From contig OV277869.1 of the NCBI GenBank assembly GCA_922989275.2, positions 24,934,189 to 24,998,188 of the forward strand: DNA of 64,000 nt, read 5' to 3'. The stretch comes from Gari tellinella. Lineage: Eukaryota > Mollusca > Bivalvia > Cardiida > Psammobiidae. A program made the translations under genes and the position numbers. Below are positions 41,715 through 52,770 of the stretch, piece by piece; within the stretch, counting starts at the first letter, position 1; every line of letters starts with the position of its first letter. The notes under the pieces are model-generated. The model was not told the origin of the DNA and did not search any database. It saw only the letters and a program-made list of their open reading frames with translations.

Positions 41715-42130
41715 TGTAACAAGCAAGGCGGCTTACGGTGCCATGATACGACATATTGGTCTACATTGTTTACGTTTTGTTCATATATAATATTATATAA
41801 CAGACAGGTATTGTACTACCGTATGGTAAACAACACGGACTCTGATGCGACCCTTTTTTTCGCAACATACCGTCACCACTGTTCGCGAATGTTTTTTTTA
41901 TTTGGTGCACTATGGAGATTATTAGATTGTATTACCGAATGTCAAACAATAAAAGGAATTTATTATACTGTCACAGGGGGCTATATTTATCTTTATTTCA
42001 GGGTCGGCATTTATCTTCACATTCTATTATAGGGTATCAAATTATAAATATTGAAGGTTTAACCTATTTAACTCAATTAGGAATGACATGATCATTTTCA
42101 ACCGAGCTATCTATAAGAATAATCTACCTA
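41715..42130. other. No gene recognised
   Basis: A 116-codon open stretch (41682-42032) overlaps a MITE end and has no recognisable protein features. Confidence 0.3.
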
Positions 42131-42364
42131 TACAGTGGAGAAGACGGTATTCTTTCCCGTTTAAACGCAAAAGGAATGCTGATTCATTGCAATAAAAGTT
42201 CGAAAATGACTTGTGTTCTTTTAAATATCAAACAAATAGTTTGGGGCCTGATCAGACTGGATTACCTGGCGTCTCATCTGACTCCAAACTGTTAGCAATA
42301 GACAGACAGCTTTTAACATTTATAAACGCGTTTATTTGGGGAAAATAATGGCTTCTCCGCTGTA
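42131..42364. mobile_element. H-type MITE
   Basis: TACAGTGGAGAAGACGGTAT to ATGGCTTCTCCGCTGTA. Core hairpin eroded (GGGGCCTGATCAGACTGGA). Confidence 0.6.
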
Positions 42365-42572
42365 CCTTTCTTATAACCTATCAATTTCTGCTTTTAACCC
42401 TACTTCATTCGAATAGCGTACTTCGATGACTCTTGCAATCAACACCCAAACTGTTTGTTGCTCAGATTGAACTTCCATACTGTCAGAAGTTGCGGCAATA
42501 GGGAATGCATTTTCGGATATATAGAAAACAACATTTCCAAAGAAGACAATTTGTTGATTATTACTTTTCTAT

Positions 42573-42823
42573 TCAACCCTTTACCCCACAGCCGGTTTCT
42601 AGTTTTGAAGATAGTTGCCGGCTTAAAGCAGGTTGAAAGTAAAGCAGATTGCGCCTTAAGGCACAATCTGCTTTACCTTCAGTCTGCTTTAAGCTACCAT
42701 CTGCTAGGACAGTGAAACCAATTCGTATGATGGCTACGTATTCATGACTATTAAGTTGAACCTTCTTCTGTGGAGGAATAAATTTATGGCGTAACAAGAC
42801 GTATATATGGAGTAATGGGTTAA
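42573..42823. mobile_element. MITE-A copy
   Basis: Centre GATTGCGCCTTAAGGCACAATC: ATT on one arm matches AAT on the other, unlike the usual AAT/ATT of the family. Confidence 0.7.
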
Positions 42824-42960
42824 ATTGCATTGCAAAACATTGTAGATCACGCATATTTGCCAATGGTAAAGCTCAGAGAGTTAGATCAAGGTATACAATA
42901 GCAAAATACTTCAGTAGTCAAATTACCATAGCTATTGATGAGTGTCATACTGTAGAGACT

Positions 42961-43205
42961 TAACCCTTTCATGTCAAATAATTCGGGAGATTTTTACCTC
43001 TTCATCGCTTTATTGTCATCTGCTTCAGTAGCGATGTCTGCAAGACAAGTTTCAAATTTAGATTTAAGGTTGTATGATTTGATAAATATATCGATAAGAG
43101 TGTCTAATAGTTTGGATCCTGATCAGACGCCGCGTTACGCGGCGTCTGATCAGGACCCATATTGTTTGCAAACGCGCTTTAAAGCGTCATTGAGAGTGAA
43201 AGGGC
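42961..43205. mobile_element. I-type MITE with perfect core hairpin
   Basis: TTAACCCTTTCATGTCAAAT to GAGAGTGAAAGGGCTAA. Core 43105-43170 centred on CGCGTTACGCG. Confidence 0.6.
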
Positions 43206-43398
43206 TAACGCCGCTTCTCCGAGGTGGAGGCTGATCTTGATTTTCCGTTACGCGACGTCTGATCAAAATCCAAGCTGTTCGAGACATTTCAAAATGTCGT
43301 TTTGCATTTAATCTAACTTTGAAACAAAAATTAAGACCGCCGCGGATTTAGTCACACTGAACTTCTGTTTTAACCCTTTAGTTGTTAAGATATCATTT

Positions 43399-43612
43399 GT
43401 TTTAACCCTTCCACTGTCAATGACGCCAAAACACGCCTTTGTAAACAGCTTGGATCCTGATCAGACGCCGCCAAACGCAGCGTCTGAACAGGATCCGACC
43501 TGTCTGACACTCGTTTCGAAGTTTCGTAAGCTATACTGCCTTCGATCTAATTTGAAACGATATTACAGACATCAGTTTTGAAGAAGACGACAATATAACA
43601 GTGAAGGGGTAA
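43399..43612. mobile_element. I-type MITE
   Basis: TTAACCCTTCCACTGTCAAT to AACAGTGAAGGGGTAAA. Core 43440-43505, GGATCCTGATCAGACGCCG with loop CAAACG. Confidence 0.55.
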
Positions 43613-43666
43613 AAACCTCTCGATAAATTTGGCGATGGAAGGATGAAAATAATACCGGTGTCCAGG

Positions 43667-43857
43667 GCTCCAGATAAGAGATAGTTAACTGAACAAATTC
43701 AATATTTTCTCGCTCATTTCAGCACCAATCCTATGGTGTTACTACTCATTAGAATCGTCTCTTTGAGACGATTCTAATGAGTAGTAACACCATAGGGTTT
43801 AATTCAGAAATAAAGATTTTAGATTTTGAAAAACTACCCTTATCTGAAGCCCTGGGT
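43667..43857. mobile_element. F-type hairpin MITE, best preserved
   Basis: GCTCCAGATAAGAGATAGT to TTATCTGAAGCCCTG. Perfect hairpin TCGTCTCTTTGAGACGA extended by TACTACTCATTAGAA on both arms. Confidence 0.7.
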
Positions 43858-44151
43858 GTCTGCACAATTTATTCAAATGCAACACACAAACATGTACTGC
43901 AACATCATTCATCCACACCAGTAAACTTATTAACGCTGGCCAAAGTCCATACAGAAACCTCTTTCATCCAGTAGATAAGGGTTCGTAATTATGTCAAACA
44001 AAAGAAAGTAAAAGGGGCACTATAGAACAAGATTTCTAATTAAAATTCAATTTAATTTGTTTTCAACACATAGTGTGAAATAAGATTAACCATACATGGT
44101 ATGCATTCAAATTCAATACTGAATCAAACTCTATAAATTCTGAAGCACGTG

Positions 44152-44360
44152 TACAGTAGAGAAGATTTTATTTTTCCGTTTAAATGAATAAAATATTAAC
44201 AAAAAGTTGTCTTTAAAAAAATGGCATGTTGCTTTAACATTTTGACGATTTATTTTACTCAGAGTGGCAAACGGTTTGGAACATGGTCTGATCTGGCTCC
44301 AAACTGTCTGCAATGGAAATAGTGTTCAAGCAAACATGCGGAACGTCTTTTCAACTGTAT
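44152..44360. mobile_element. H-type MITE
   Basis: TACAGTAGAGAAGATTTTAT to ACGTCTTTTCAACTGTA. Core reduced to GTTTGGAACATGGTCTGATC. Confidence 0.5.
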
Positions 44361-44507
44361 ATGCTATAGAAGAAAGCAATGCACATTGTGCGATGAGTGT
44401 TACTTTATTCTTTAAACGAGTTTGCACACCAATACCTCATATCCCTTGTAAACAGTTTGGAGCCTGGTGCCCAATATAACATGTATAACGCGTTTGAGTT
44501 GAGTCTG

Positions 44508-45064
44508 AGACCGTTCTCAAGCATTTTGATTGGACAAATTTGAGCTTTCGCTCAAACTTGACCAATCAAATGTTTGAGAATGATTTCAGACTCAACTCAA
44601 AAGATTTATAACCGTAGATCCTGATTTGATCAGGCTTAACTTAATTCGGTGTCCGATCAGGCTCAAACAAGTTTGACACTCTGATAAACATCAATTGTCA
44701 ACACCTGTTAAATGTTTATAAATTTTATAGCATTGCGATTAGTTTCTTTTAAATTTGGAAGAATAACAACGCACTGACACTGTACAGTTGCCGAAATCCC
44801 GATGATTCTGATGAGTTACAAACCATGTAGACCCAATTACAAACGTGGCGTCTGATCTGGATCTACTCACTATGTGTACTTGTTCAAGTGTTCTTTACAC
44901 AACGTGGGCTTTTCTGACCAGACTCCACGGTTATAAAGCTTTTGAGTTGAGTCTGAAGTGGTTGTCAAGCATTTCATTTGTCAGCTTTGAGCCTAGGCCT
45001 CAAATCTTACCAATCATATACTTGAGAACAATCTGAGACTCAACTCAAAATCTTTATAATCTTG
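44508..45064. mobile_element. Two L-type hairpin elements
   Basis: 44508-44612 and 44929-45064: TTGAGTTGAGTCTGAGACC and complement, outer TTATAAAGCTTTTGAG. Core hairpins of the common type lie between them (44620-44670, 44820-44870, partial). Confidence 0.55.
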
Positions 45065-45179
45065 GACCCAGATCTAAAAAAAATTAAGAATAATACAAGT
45101 ACAATGTATTACAACATTAACAAACATACAAGATAACATGAGAACATACCACCGACAAGACACCTACTATAATAACTCT

Positions 45180-45414
45180 TTAACCCATCCACCCATAAAT
45201 ACCCCTTTTTACTCCTTATTTTATTCCTATACTGTAGAAACTAGTTCCAATTTACACAGTCATGAATATGTGTCATCAAAAATATTTGCTATATTCTAGC
45301 AAAGGGTAGCTTAAAACAGGCTTAAAGTAAAGCCGCATTCTGCTTTACTTTTAACCTGCTTTAAGTGGTCAACTATCTTCAAATCGAGAAACAGGTTAGG
45401 GGGTAATTGGTTAA
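45180..45414. mobile_element. MITE-A copy (reverse)
   Basis: TTAA at both ends, left hairpin arm shortened. Confidence 0.65.
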
Positions 45415-45423
45415 ATATCCTAT

Positions 45424-45637
45424 ATATAAAGCCTGTTTCTAGTTTTGAAAACAGGCGAAAAAAGTACATTTTGTAAAACAGAATGCACCTTTAAGCGCAT
45501 TCTGCTTTAATTTCAACCTGCCTTAAGCTATCAGCTGCATGCTAGGATATGGGAAACATTTAATGACTGTATAGAATATAACTCTTTTCTTCAGTGTAGA
45601 AATACGTTAAAGACGTCTCTACGCAGTAATTGGTTAA
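45424..45637. mobile_element. MITE-A copy, left end lost
   Basis: AAAGCCTGTTTCTAGTTTTG to GTAATTGGTTAA, 10 bp from the preceding copy. Confidence 0.6.
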
Positions 45638-45774
45638 GCCTGTATGGTCAATTAATTGTTAGAACGATTAAGTATGCCGTTTTGGACTGGGAAAACCCAC
45701 GGAGTAATTACACTGTAACACAATACATACATGGTCGGTACATCATATGGAATACTAATGCCAAGTTTGAAAAC

Positions 45775-45990
45775 TATATGTACAGTTTGGGAGACCTTAC
45801 TCTTTCCCGACACACGCGTTTCTGCTGAAACAATAATGTTTCTTGCAAACAGTTTGGAGCCAGATCAGACACGGTGACACAGCGTCTAATCAGACAGAAA
45901 CTGTTAGCCAGATTTGAGAAAATCATACATATTTTCAATAACCGTTATTTACTACATTTTGGTGCATTGTTGGCGTTAACTTCGTTTACG
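45775..45990. mobile_element. H-type MITE, degraded
   Basis: GTACAGTTTGGGAGACC start; core GGAGCCAGATCAGACACGG. Confidence 0.4.
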
Positions 45991-46109
45991 TGAAAAATAA
46001 TAAATTAACAACGTATTAGTCACGTTCTAACTTTGAAATACGGATATGTTTGACTTAAGCGAGATCGAAGTTCAACTGTATTTGAAATATGGGTAGAAAT
46101 AAGTTCTAC

Positions 46110-46400
46110 ATAATAAAACCTTTTACTCTTTAGTAGTCACGCATATATTATACGCATTCTCTGCAAACACTGTAACTTTCAAAAATTAATTTGTCATATG
46201 CACACAGTGAATACCCATATAAGTGGGTCCGTAAGGGAGCCCTTTGACCAGGACCTGCACAGTTTGCAATACATTGACAAAAAGCAACCCTTAATGTTCC
46301 AACTATGGAATAGATTAAATTGGAAAGTGGAATTGTATATTTGGAGTTTCATGGAGGAAAAGTTATGTTTGTTCGAGCCATCGAAATTCAACAGAAATGT
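46110..46400. mobile_element. C-type MITE next to the 14-3-3 gene
   Basis: TACTCTTTAGTAGTCACGC, hairpin GGGTCCGTAAGGGAGCCC, AATTGGAAAGTGGAATTGT. It ends about 60 bp from the 14-3-3 stop codon. Confidence 0.45.
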
Positions 46401-46463
46401 GGAGACGTTCGTCTTTACCGAGCTCAAGTCAATTTATCGAACAATATGAAATGCTAGAACACA

Positions 46464-47225
46464 TTAACGAACTTTGACCAGGCCTTGTTCGCTCATCTCG
46501 TTGGTCCATATACGGAGATTGTCTTTCAGTAGTTGTATGATGACCGTACTGTCGGCTCGCGAGTCCTCTAGTACATTCCGTATATCATCCTGGGCAATTG
46601 CCAGGCTATCTCTCGCCATATCACACGCTAATTCATACGCGTTAAGAATCTCGTAATGAAACACGGAATAGTTGAGAATCAGTCCCAGACGGACTGGATG
46701 GGCGGGTGTGAGAGTCTCTTTGGCCTGGTCCATGGCGTCTTCATATGCACATTTAGCTTTTTCAAATATCGACGCTTCTTCGTCATCGCGACAGAACTCG
46801 GATAAATATCTGAAATAATCCCCTTTCATCTTCAAATAAAACACTTTGTTTTCCATGTCTATCGTATTGATGAGATGAGTTTCAATTAGATGCAGAAGTT
46901 CGTTACAACATCTCCTTAGCTCGTCTTCAATCTTCTTCCTGTATTCTCTAATAATGTCTTTCTTTCTATGCCCACCTTCCATCTTCTGTTCTATGCTGGT
47001 GATAATTCTCCATGCCGCTCGCTTCACTCCGACATGTTTCTTATAAGCCTCCGCTAGCAAGTTCCTTTCATCCACGTTGAGCTCCCGGCTGACTTTAACC
47101 ACTTCTCTCATGTACAGAGCCATGTCATCAAACCTCGCCGCCTGCTCGGCTAGTTTCGTCTTCTCAATCAGGTTCGGCCGATCGTCGACAGTGTATGTTC
47201 GGCCGCCGCTTCTCTTTCTCGACAT
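46464..47225 (-). CDS. 14-3-3 protein, intronless (possible retrogene)
   Basis: An uninterrupted 253-residue reading frame covers the whole 14-3-3 fold. 14-3-3 dimers bind phosphoserine/threonine peptides in many signalling pathways. The pocket residues are kept: K62, R69, R139, Y140 and N185 correspond to K49, R56, R127, Y128 and N173 of mammalian zeta. Signature blocks include NLLAEAYKKHVG, SIEQK, KGDYFRYLSEF and HPVRLGLILNYSVFHYEI. Oddities: a basic N-terminal extension (MSRKRSGGR), divergence in the helix 8-9 linker (IRNVLEDSRAD), and a short tail ending EQGLVKVR instead of the usual acidic disordered tail. The absence of introns, in a window where other genes have many, suggests a retrocopy, but the frame is intact and likely functional. 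No poly-A remnant or target duplication was recognised. Confidence 0.92.
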   Translation of the reverse strand: MSRKRSGGRTYTVDDRPNLIEKTKLAEQAARFDDMALYMREVVKVSRELNVDERNLLAEAYKKHVGVKRAAWRIITSIEQKMEGGHRKKDIIREYRKKIEDELRRCCNELLHLIETHLINTIDMENKVFYLKMKGDYFRYLSEFCRDDEEASIFEKAKCAYEDAMDQAKETLTPAHPVRLGLILNYSVFHYEILNAYELACDMARDSLAIAQDDIRNVLEDSRADSTVIIQLLKDNLRIWTNEMSEQGLVKVR

Positions 47226-47549
47226 CTTGATCGTTCCTTATTACACTGCTCCAATATCGCTGGATTCAATTTTCAGCCTGGCAACTGTTTTTAAAATTCA
47301 GTTTTCACGCACTATATTAAAAGATGGGCATTATTAAACAGTTTGAATCCTGGTAAGACTGTCAATGTCTAAATGACCTGTAGCAAAACATTAACCAACA
47401 CTTTAGATTTCCTGTGCAGAAATTCAGACTGATGACATCGAAGTCCACAAGAAATTAAGAAGTTATAATTTTGAGGCACTGGCAGTTGTCAAACAGTTTG
47501 TTTACTAATTATGAACGCATTGAATACCTAAATAATCAGGTAAAAAACA

Positions 47550-47996
47550 TACAGTGGAGAAGACGTTATTGTTTCCTGTTCAACCCTTTCAGTGCCAAAT
47601 TAATCGTGAGATTTTACCCCTTCACCGTTATACTGTCGTCTGCTTCAATATTGATGTCTGCACGATCGTTTTAAGTTATAATAAAGCTAGAATGACTTTA
47701 GAAATTACGATACGAGTGTCAAACAGTTTGGATCCTGGTCAGTCGCGGCGTTACGCGGTGTCTGATCAGGATCCAAAATGTTTGCAATGTCGACTTTATG
47801 CGACTTCGAAGAAAACCCCACAAGTTTAATATAATTATATTAACGACTTATTCAAATCTCAACTGCAAACATTTTGGAGCCAGATCAGGCGCCGAGTTAC
47901 TCGGCGTCTGATCTGGCTCCAAAATGTGAGCAACGGATAGCATTGTTTATTGCACACACGCATTTTTTGGGAAAGAACAACGTCTTCTCAACTGTA
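47550..47996. mobile_element. H-type MITE carrying a nested I-type element
   Basis: TACAGTGGAGAAGACGTTAT to AACGTCTTCTCAACTGTA. An I-type element (AACCCTTTCAGTGCCAAAT) is nested inside, bringing a second core hairpin (47720-47785) beside the host's own (47866-47928, CAGATCAGGCGCCGAGTTAC). Confidence 0.6.
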
Positions 47997-48234
47997 TGAG
48001 TTATCCAGATCCACTGATGCTTCACACATCCGCCGAATAGAGTCCGCAGGAATTACATGTCTTTTACCTTGCCCAAAGGAGTTGATAAAGTAAAGCATGT
48101 TTCCACTGTCCACGATAATAACTCAATGTCAAATACAACACCTGACCAAATAAATATCCAATCAACGATGTTTTAGGGTTGTTTTATCTCGCTGAATTGA
48201 TTGAAACTAACATGACACTCGTAGAGTATCTATT

Positions 48235-48600
48235 GAACCCCCTTCTTATGCTGAAATCATTGAGATGGACGATTCCATTCATGAAAAATAGGACCAGTCT
48301 ATGTTAGTTTTATGAGTTGGTTTAAAAGAATATTTCAGAAAAATAAAACAAAGGCAGGATGCAGATCCTGATCAGAGGGTTTCTTAAGGAACCCTATATT
48401 TCAGGGTCTACATTGTTTTCAAAATGACAACATAAACTCGTTTCCAGCATAGAAAAGGTTAAATTGCGGACAGTATGGTTCTAATGCATTGAATGCATTT
48501 GCCCAAGTACACTTGCACTTGCAGGCAGCTTGGGTCCTGATCAGACGCCGAGTTACTCGGCGTCTGATCAGGACCTAAACTGTTTGCCAAATCAGATGTA
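48235..48600. repeat. C-type and shared core hairpins
   Basis: C-type at 48355-48420 (GAGGGTTTCTTAAGGAACCC). Core hairpin at 48521-48588, GGGTCCTGATCAGACGCCG, loop AGTTACT, perfect return arm. Confidence 0.5.
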
Positions 48601-48894
48601 TGTTTCTTCAGTCAAATTGCCTAAAATCTACGCTTATAAATAAAAGCAGACGACAAGTGTGTATAAGCAGATGGCATCCTAGCAGTGGATTGGTTAATTG
48701 AATCTCTTTTGTTTTATCTCTTCAAGCATCTATTATTAACAGTCTGTCATCCGAGGATGTCTCGGACAGCCAAATACAGTGCATCACGGTAATCCTTTAT
48801 CCGGATGAATTGTCGTCTTTTATAAAATTGTCGTCTGTTAAAATTTCAATTTCAGTATTTTCATGTTTTTATTTTTCGATTTTAGAAACATCAA

Positions 48895-49215
48895 TACAAA
48901 CGTCAAGCAGTTTGGAATCTTAATCAGAGGTCGAATTACTCGGCGTCTGATCCGGGTTTTAAAAAATCCAAAATGAAAAAAATACGAATTGGTAGCATAT
49001 GTCCTTAACGAATAAGGAATAATCACTTTAGAACTATACTTCTCGATAGCTTCCGTAGTGCGAAGGACAAAAAACAAATATAAAGTACAGTTAACAATGA
49101 TCCTGCTTTTCATGCACAAAGACTCCTTTGTGGTATTTAAATCATAGCAGCTTAAAGCAAAACGAATATAAAGCAGAAAGCTGCAAAATGAGCTTTCTGC
49201 CTTACTTTCATCTTG
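48895..49215. repeat. Core hairpin and E-like hairpin
   Basis: 48900-48965 core (GGAATCTTAATCAGAGGTCG, imperfect) and 49148-49212 hairpin CAGAAAGCTGCAAAATGAGC. Confidence 0.4.
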
Positions 49216-49537
49216 CTAAAGCAGCCATCTGTCCCACGCAGCGAAAATAAATCCCATTTTAAGTGTAAATGTACTTTTATCCCAAACTTTTGAAAATTTG
49301 ATGCGGCGATTGAAATGAACGTTTTCGAATTAATCCTAAAAATGGAATAACACATGCCACTAACAGTTTGCACTTGAAATAAAACTATCAGTACACATTA
49401 GTTTAGTCAAATAATTTACATGCGCTTTAAATAACCCTGTCCATGCTGAATTGTCGGCTGCTTAAAATACATGGTGTGCACAATAAAATAAAATTAATGT
49501 AATCATTTTAAAATTTGAGAAAATATTATTTGAGTGA

Positions 49538-49607
49538 CAAACAACTTGGATCAAGATCAGACGCCGCGTTACGCGGCGTCTGATCTATATCCAAGCTGTT
49601 TGCAAAT
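49538..49607. repeat. Core hairpin in a D-like context
   Basis: TGAGTGACAAACAACTTGGA precedes, as in D elements. Perfect GACGCCGCGTTACGCGGCGTC. Confidence 0.55.
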
Positions 49608-49839
49608 GTTAGCCAAGTCACACTTAGCACGACAAGGGTTAAGCATAATATTGTATACATTATATTAAAGACACACTAAAAAAAATACCACATTTAACAC
49701 TCTGTGCCTTGCATGTATTCGATATTGTACAATAGATCGTATATTTTGACAATAAACTTTATATTGTATTACCGGATAGATGATTTGAGTTAGGTGCAGG
49801 TCTATCGATGCAACGCATTGTCTGAATGCTTGGTGTGGT

Positions 49840-50071
49840 TTAAACCATAGTCTGATTTTAGTTTTGAAGACAGGTGACCACTTAAAGCAGGTTGGAAGTA
49901 AAACAGAAGGCACCTTATGCACTTTCTGCTTTATTTTCAGCCTACTTTAGGATACCACCTGCATGGATACAGAACATATTTCTTATGGTGCACATTTGTG
50001 ACTGTATAAAAAGGAAATATTCATTTAATATTAGAACAACTTAAAGGTTTATTTATGGGGTAAGGAGTTAA
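49840..50071. mobile_element. MITE-A copy
   Basis: Diverged left end (TTTAAACCATAGTCTG), right end GGGGTAAGGAGTTAA. Confidence 0.55.
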
Positions 50072-50155
50072 TGCTCTTTAGCGTATTTTGAGGTACCAAG
50101 ATAAGACAAATATGAAACAATGTGAAAGAATGAAAGAAATTCAGACACATTTTCA

Positions 50156-50322
50156 GAGCTCCAGATAAGGGGACTATTTCAAAAACTAAAATATTTATTC
50201 CTGCATTGAACTGGATCTTCCAGACGATTCTAATGAATAGTGACACTATATGATTTCGATGTAGAAATGATCGAGGAAATGCTGGATTTGTTGAGTCTCC
50301 CTATTATCGGGAGCCCTGCATT
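50156..50322. mobile_element. F-type hairpin MITE, left arm deleted
   Basis: GAGCTCCAGATAAGGGGAC to TTATCGGGAGCCCTG; only TCTTCCAGACGATTC of the hairpin remains. Confidence 0.5.
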
Positions 50323-50559
50323 TTACACACACCCAATCAACAAACTACAAGCAACGAATCTACTGCTTCGATTTTGTAAATTCTTACGGATGACGTCGTC
50401 ACGAATCGAAGCCGTGGCATTGCCCGACGGGCAACGACTAGGCTTACGGTCAACTCATTCGGCCCTGAAAACCCAACTGACTAACTCCATTTTCTAATAA
50501 TGTCTACATGTAGTCCATTCTTGACTTTATACAATGTACAGTGTGTATTTCAAAATTAC

Positions 50560-51435
50560 AAACAGTGCAGACCCTGATCAGAGAGTTCCTAAAGGAGTCT
50601 TAGAGGACACTTGGTATACGCTGTTAGCATTAGACAAATATACTCTTCACATGTGTCCTGTTTAAGTTACGAGTATACTCGTCGCTAGGACTTAATGCGT
50701 TATAGACAGAGCAGTTTAGTTTTTTAAAACCGCGTTGTTCTTTACAACTAATACGGTAAGCACCAAATGCCAGTACAAATGGCGTAACTAATAAATTGGT
50801 AACAGCCTTCATTAATAACAACTATAGATTATGTCTGACTCGAGGTCCTTCTGTTAACACTGTTCAAAACTGGCAACACTTCATTCTATGCCTAACCCTT
50901 ATCCTGACAATCGCGACTTCACTGATTTTTGCAAAACAGTTTGATCCAGATCATACCGCGTTACACGCGGTATCTGGTCTGGATCCAAACTATCTGACAT
51001 TCGTTTGACCCCACAATCTGACATTTATAGGTGTGTGGTTTTTTTATTACTTCAAACAATCTAATAATCTGACAATTTTTGCAGGCGACAATTTCAAAGC
51101 TTTGCAAGCTGTTGAAAACAGTTTAGATCCGGCTAAGACACCGAGGTAGTCGGCGTCTCATCTGGATCTAAACTGTTTACGCTCTGACGATATTTTCTAA
51201 TTGAAAAATGCAGAATAATAAACTTTAAAACTGTTGCAGACAACAAAATCTATTGTTGCAGACTAGAATAACATAGCGTGGTAAATACTTAAACCTTGAC
51301 AGTTATTTAAATGGCAAAACTATTATTTGACACGCCTACATTGCTTATTGGGACTTAACTGACACTTGAAAACAGTTTGGATTCTGATAAGACGCCGATT
51401 AGCTCGGCGTCTGATTAGGATTCAAACTGTTTGAG
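50560..51435. repeat. C-type fragment and three core hairpins
   Basis: C-type at 50565-50700. Cores at 50934-50999 (GATCCAGATCATACCGCG / CGCGGTATCTGGTCTGGATC), 51115-51181 and 51373-51432 (GGATTCTGATAAGACGCCG). Confidence 0.5.
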
Positions 51436-51521
51436 GTTCGGGCTTAATTTTCTCATGTAAAGTGACAGGAGAAAGAAGCAAAGGGCAATTCTAGAGCAGA
51501 CGAGATTGTTTCAGCATAAGT

Positions 51522-51770
51522 GTTAACACATTCACCCCTGAGACTTTAATGAACAATTCCAATTTCAAAAATAAGTCTAGTTCATTTTTGACCATTTAGG
51601 GCTGATTTCAACAATATATTTCAAAATGACAAACAGTGTTGACCCTGATCAGAGGGCTCCTTAAGGAGCCCTATGATCAGGGTCAACACTGTTTGCATAT
51701 GACAAATGTAATCCTCACATGTACACTGTTTGTAAATGACGACTATACTCGTCGCGTTGAATGCGTTAAC
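51522..51770. mobile_element. C-type MITE, complete
   Basis: TTAACACATTCACCCCTGAG to GCGTTGAATGCGTTAA, so TTAA at both ends. Hairpin GTTGACCCTGATCAGAGGG pairs with its complement, keeping a GTTGACC/GGTCAAC change. Confidence 0.65.
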
Positions 51771-51789
51771 CTTTTTGACTTTACTAACA

Positions 51790-52660
51790 TTTGCAAATAG
51801 GTTGCATCTTGATCAGACGCCGAGCAGCTGGGCGTCTAATCAGAATCAAAACTGTTTAACACGCATAGCGATATTTTTTTAATAAGAAACGTCGTTTCTT
51901 TCATTAAAAAAATAATAGCAGACCACCATTTTAAGCAGACGATATTACATACAGTAGAGAAATGGTTAAATACCTATATACATGTATATGGTTAGTCTAG
52001 TAATAGTTATGTCCTTATAAATAAATTTTTCAAATAACTGATAAAGGTGGAAATTGCATTAAACGTGAGACTACCATTGTTGTAATGAACAATTTATGAC
52101 ATAAACATAACAGAAAATGGCGTCTTTGAAAGAAGAACAAACGACAACTTCACGCAGACGACGAAAGCACCTACTAGATAAGGGTATATCATAGATTATA
52201 TTATCAGGTCCGTTTATTCAAACTTTAACACACAAGCAATCGTCATTGAACCTAATATATTAATTAAAACTTATCATGCCACAATATCTCCTGCTTAAAA
52301 ATTTGTCGGCTGCAAAAATTTCACATAACAATTTCAAATAAAAAAATCTTTTTATTTGAAAACATAAATCGTATATGACCGTCAAACAGTTTGGTATCTG
52401 ATCAGACGCTGAGTCACTCTGCATCTGATCTGTATCCAAACTGGATGCCAGTGATATTCAAGCAGCGATTGACAGCAGACGGGAGTAACACTTATCATAT
52501 CGTCTGCTTTAAAATTGTCGTCTGCAAAAAAAGGTAAATCTTATTTCAAGTGTGTACTTGAACTGTATTTAAATATTTATACGAATGTCAAACAGTTTGG
52601 ATCCTGACCAGACGCCGAGTTACTCGGCGTCTGGTCAGGATCTAAACTGTCTGAAAACAC
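51790..52660. repeat. Run of core hairpins
   Basis: 51793-51860, 52382-52442 and 52589-52650. The last is perfect, with CCTGACCAGACGCCGAG on one arm and CTCGGCGTCTGGTCAGG on the other. Between them are GTCGTCTGCT-type spacers of I elements; no gene seen. Confidence 0.5.
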
Positions 52661-52770
52661 CAAGTGTCAACACCCTAAATCAGGATAAGAATCGTCAGTC
52701 TATATACCGGGCAGCAATACAAACAGACATTGATAAGTTTGAGTTGTACAAAAATAACGTTTGAAAACAA

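Noticed and set aside
41682..42032. 116-codon frame
   Set aside because: Starts inside a D-type MITE end, hydrophobic and Tyr-rich from AT-rich DNA, no recognisable family or splice context.
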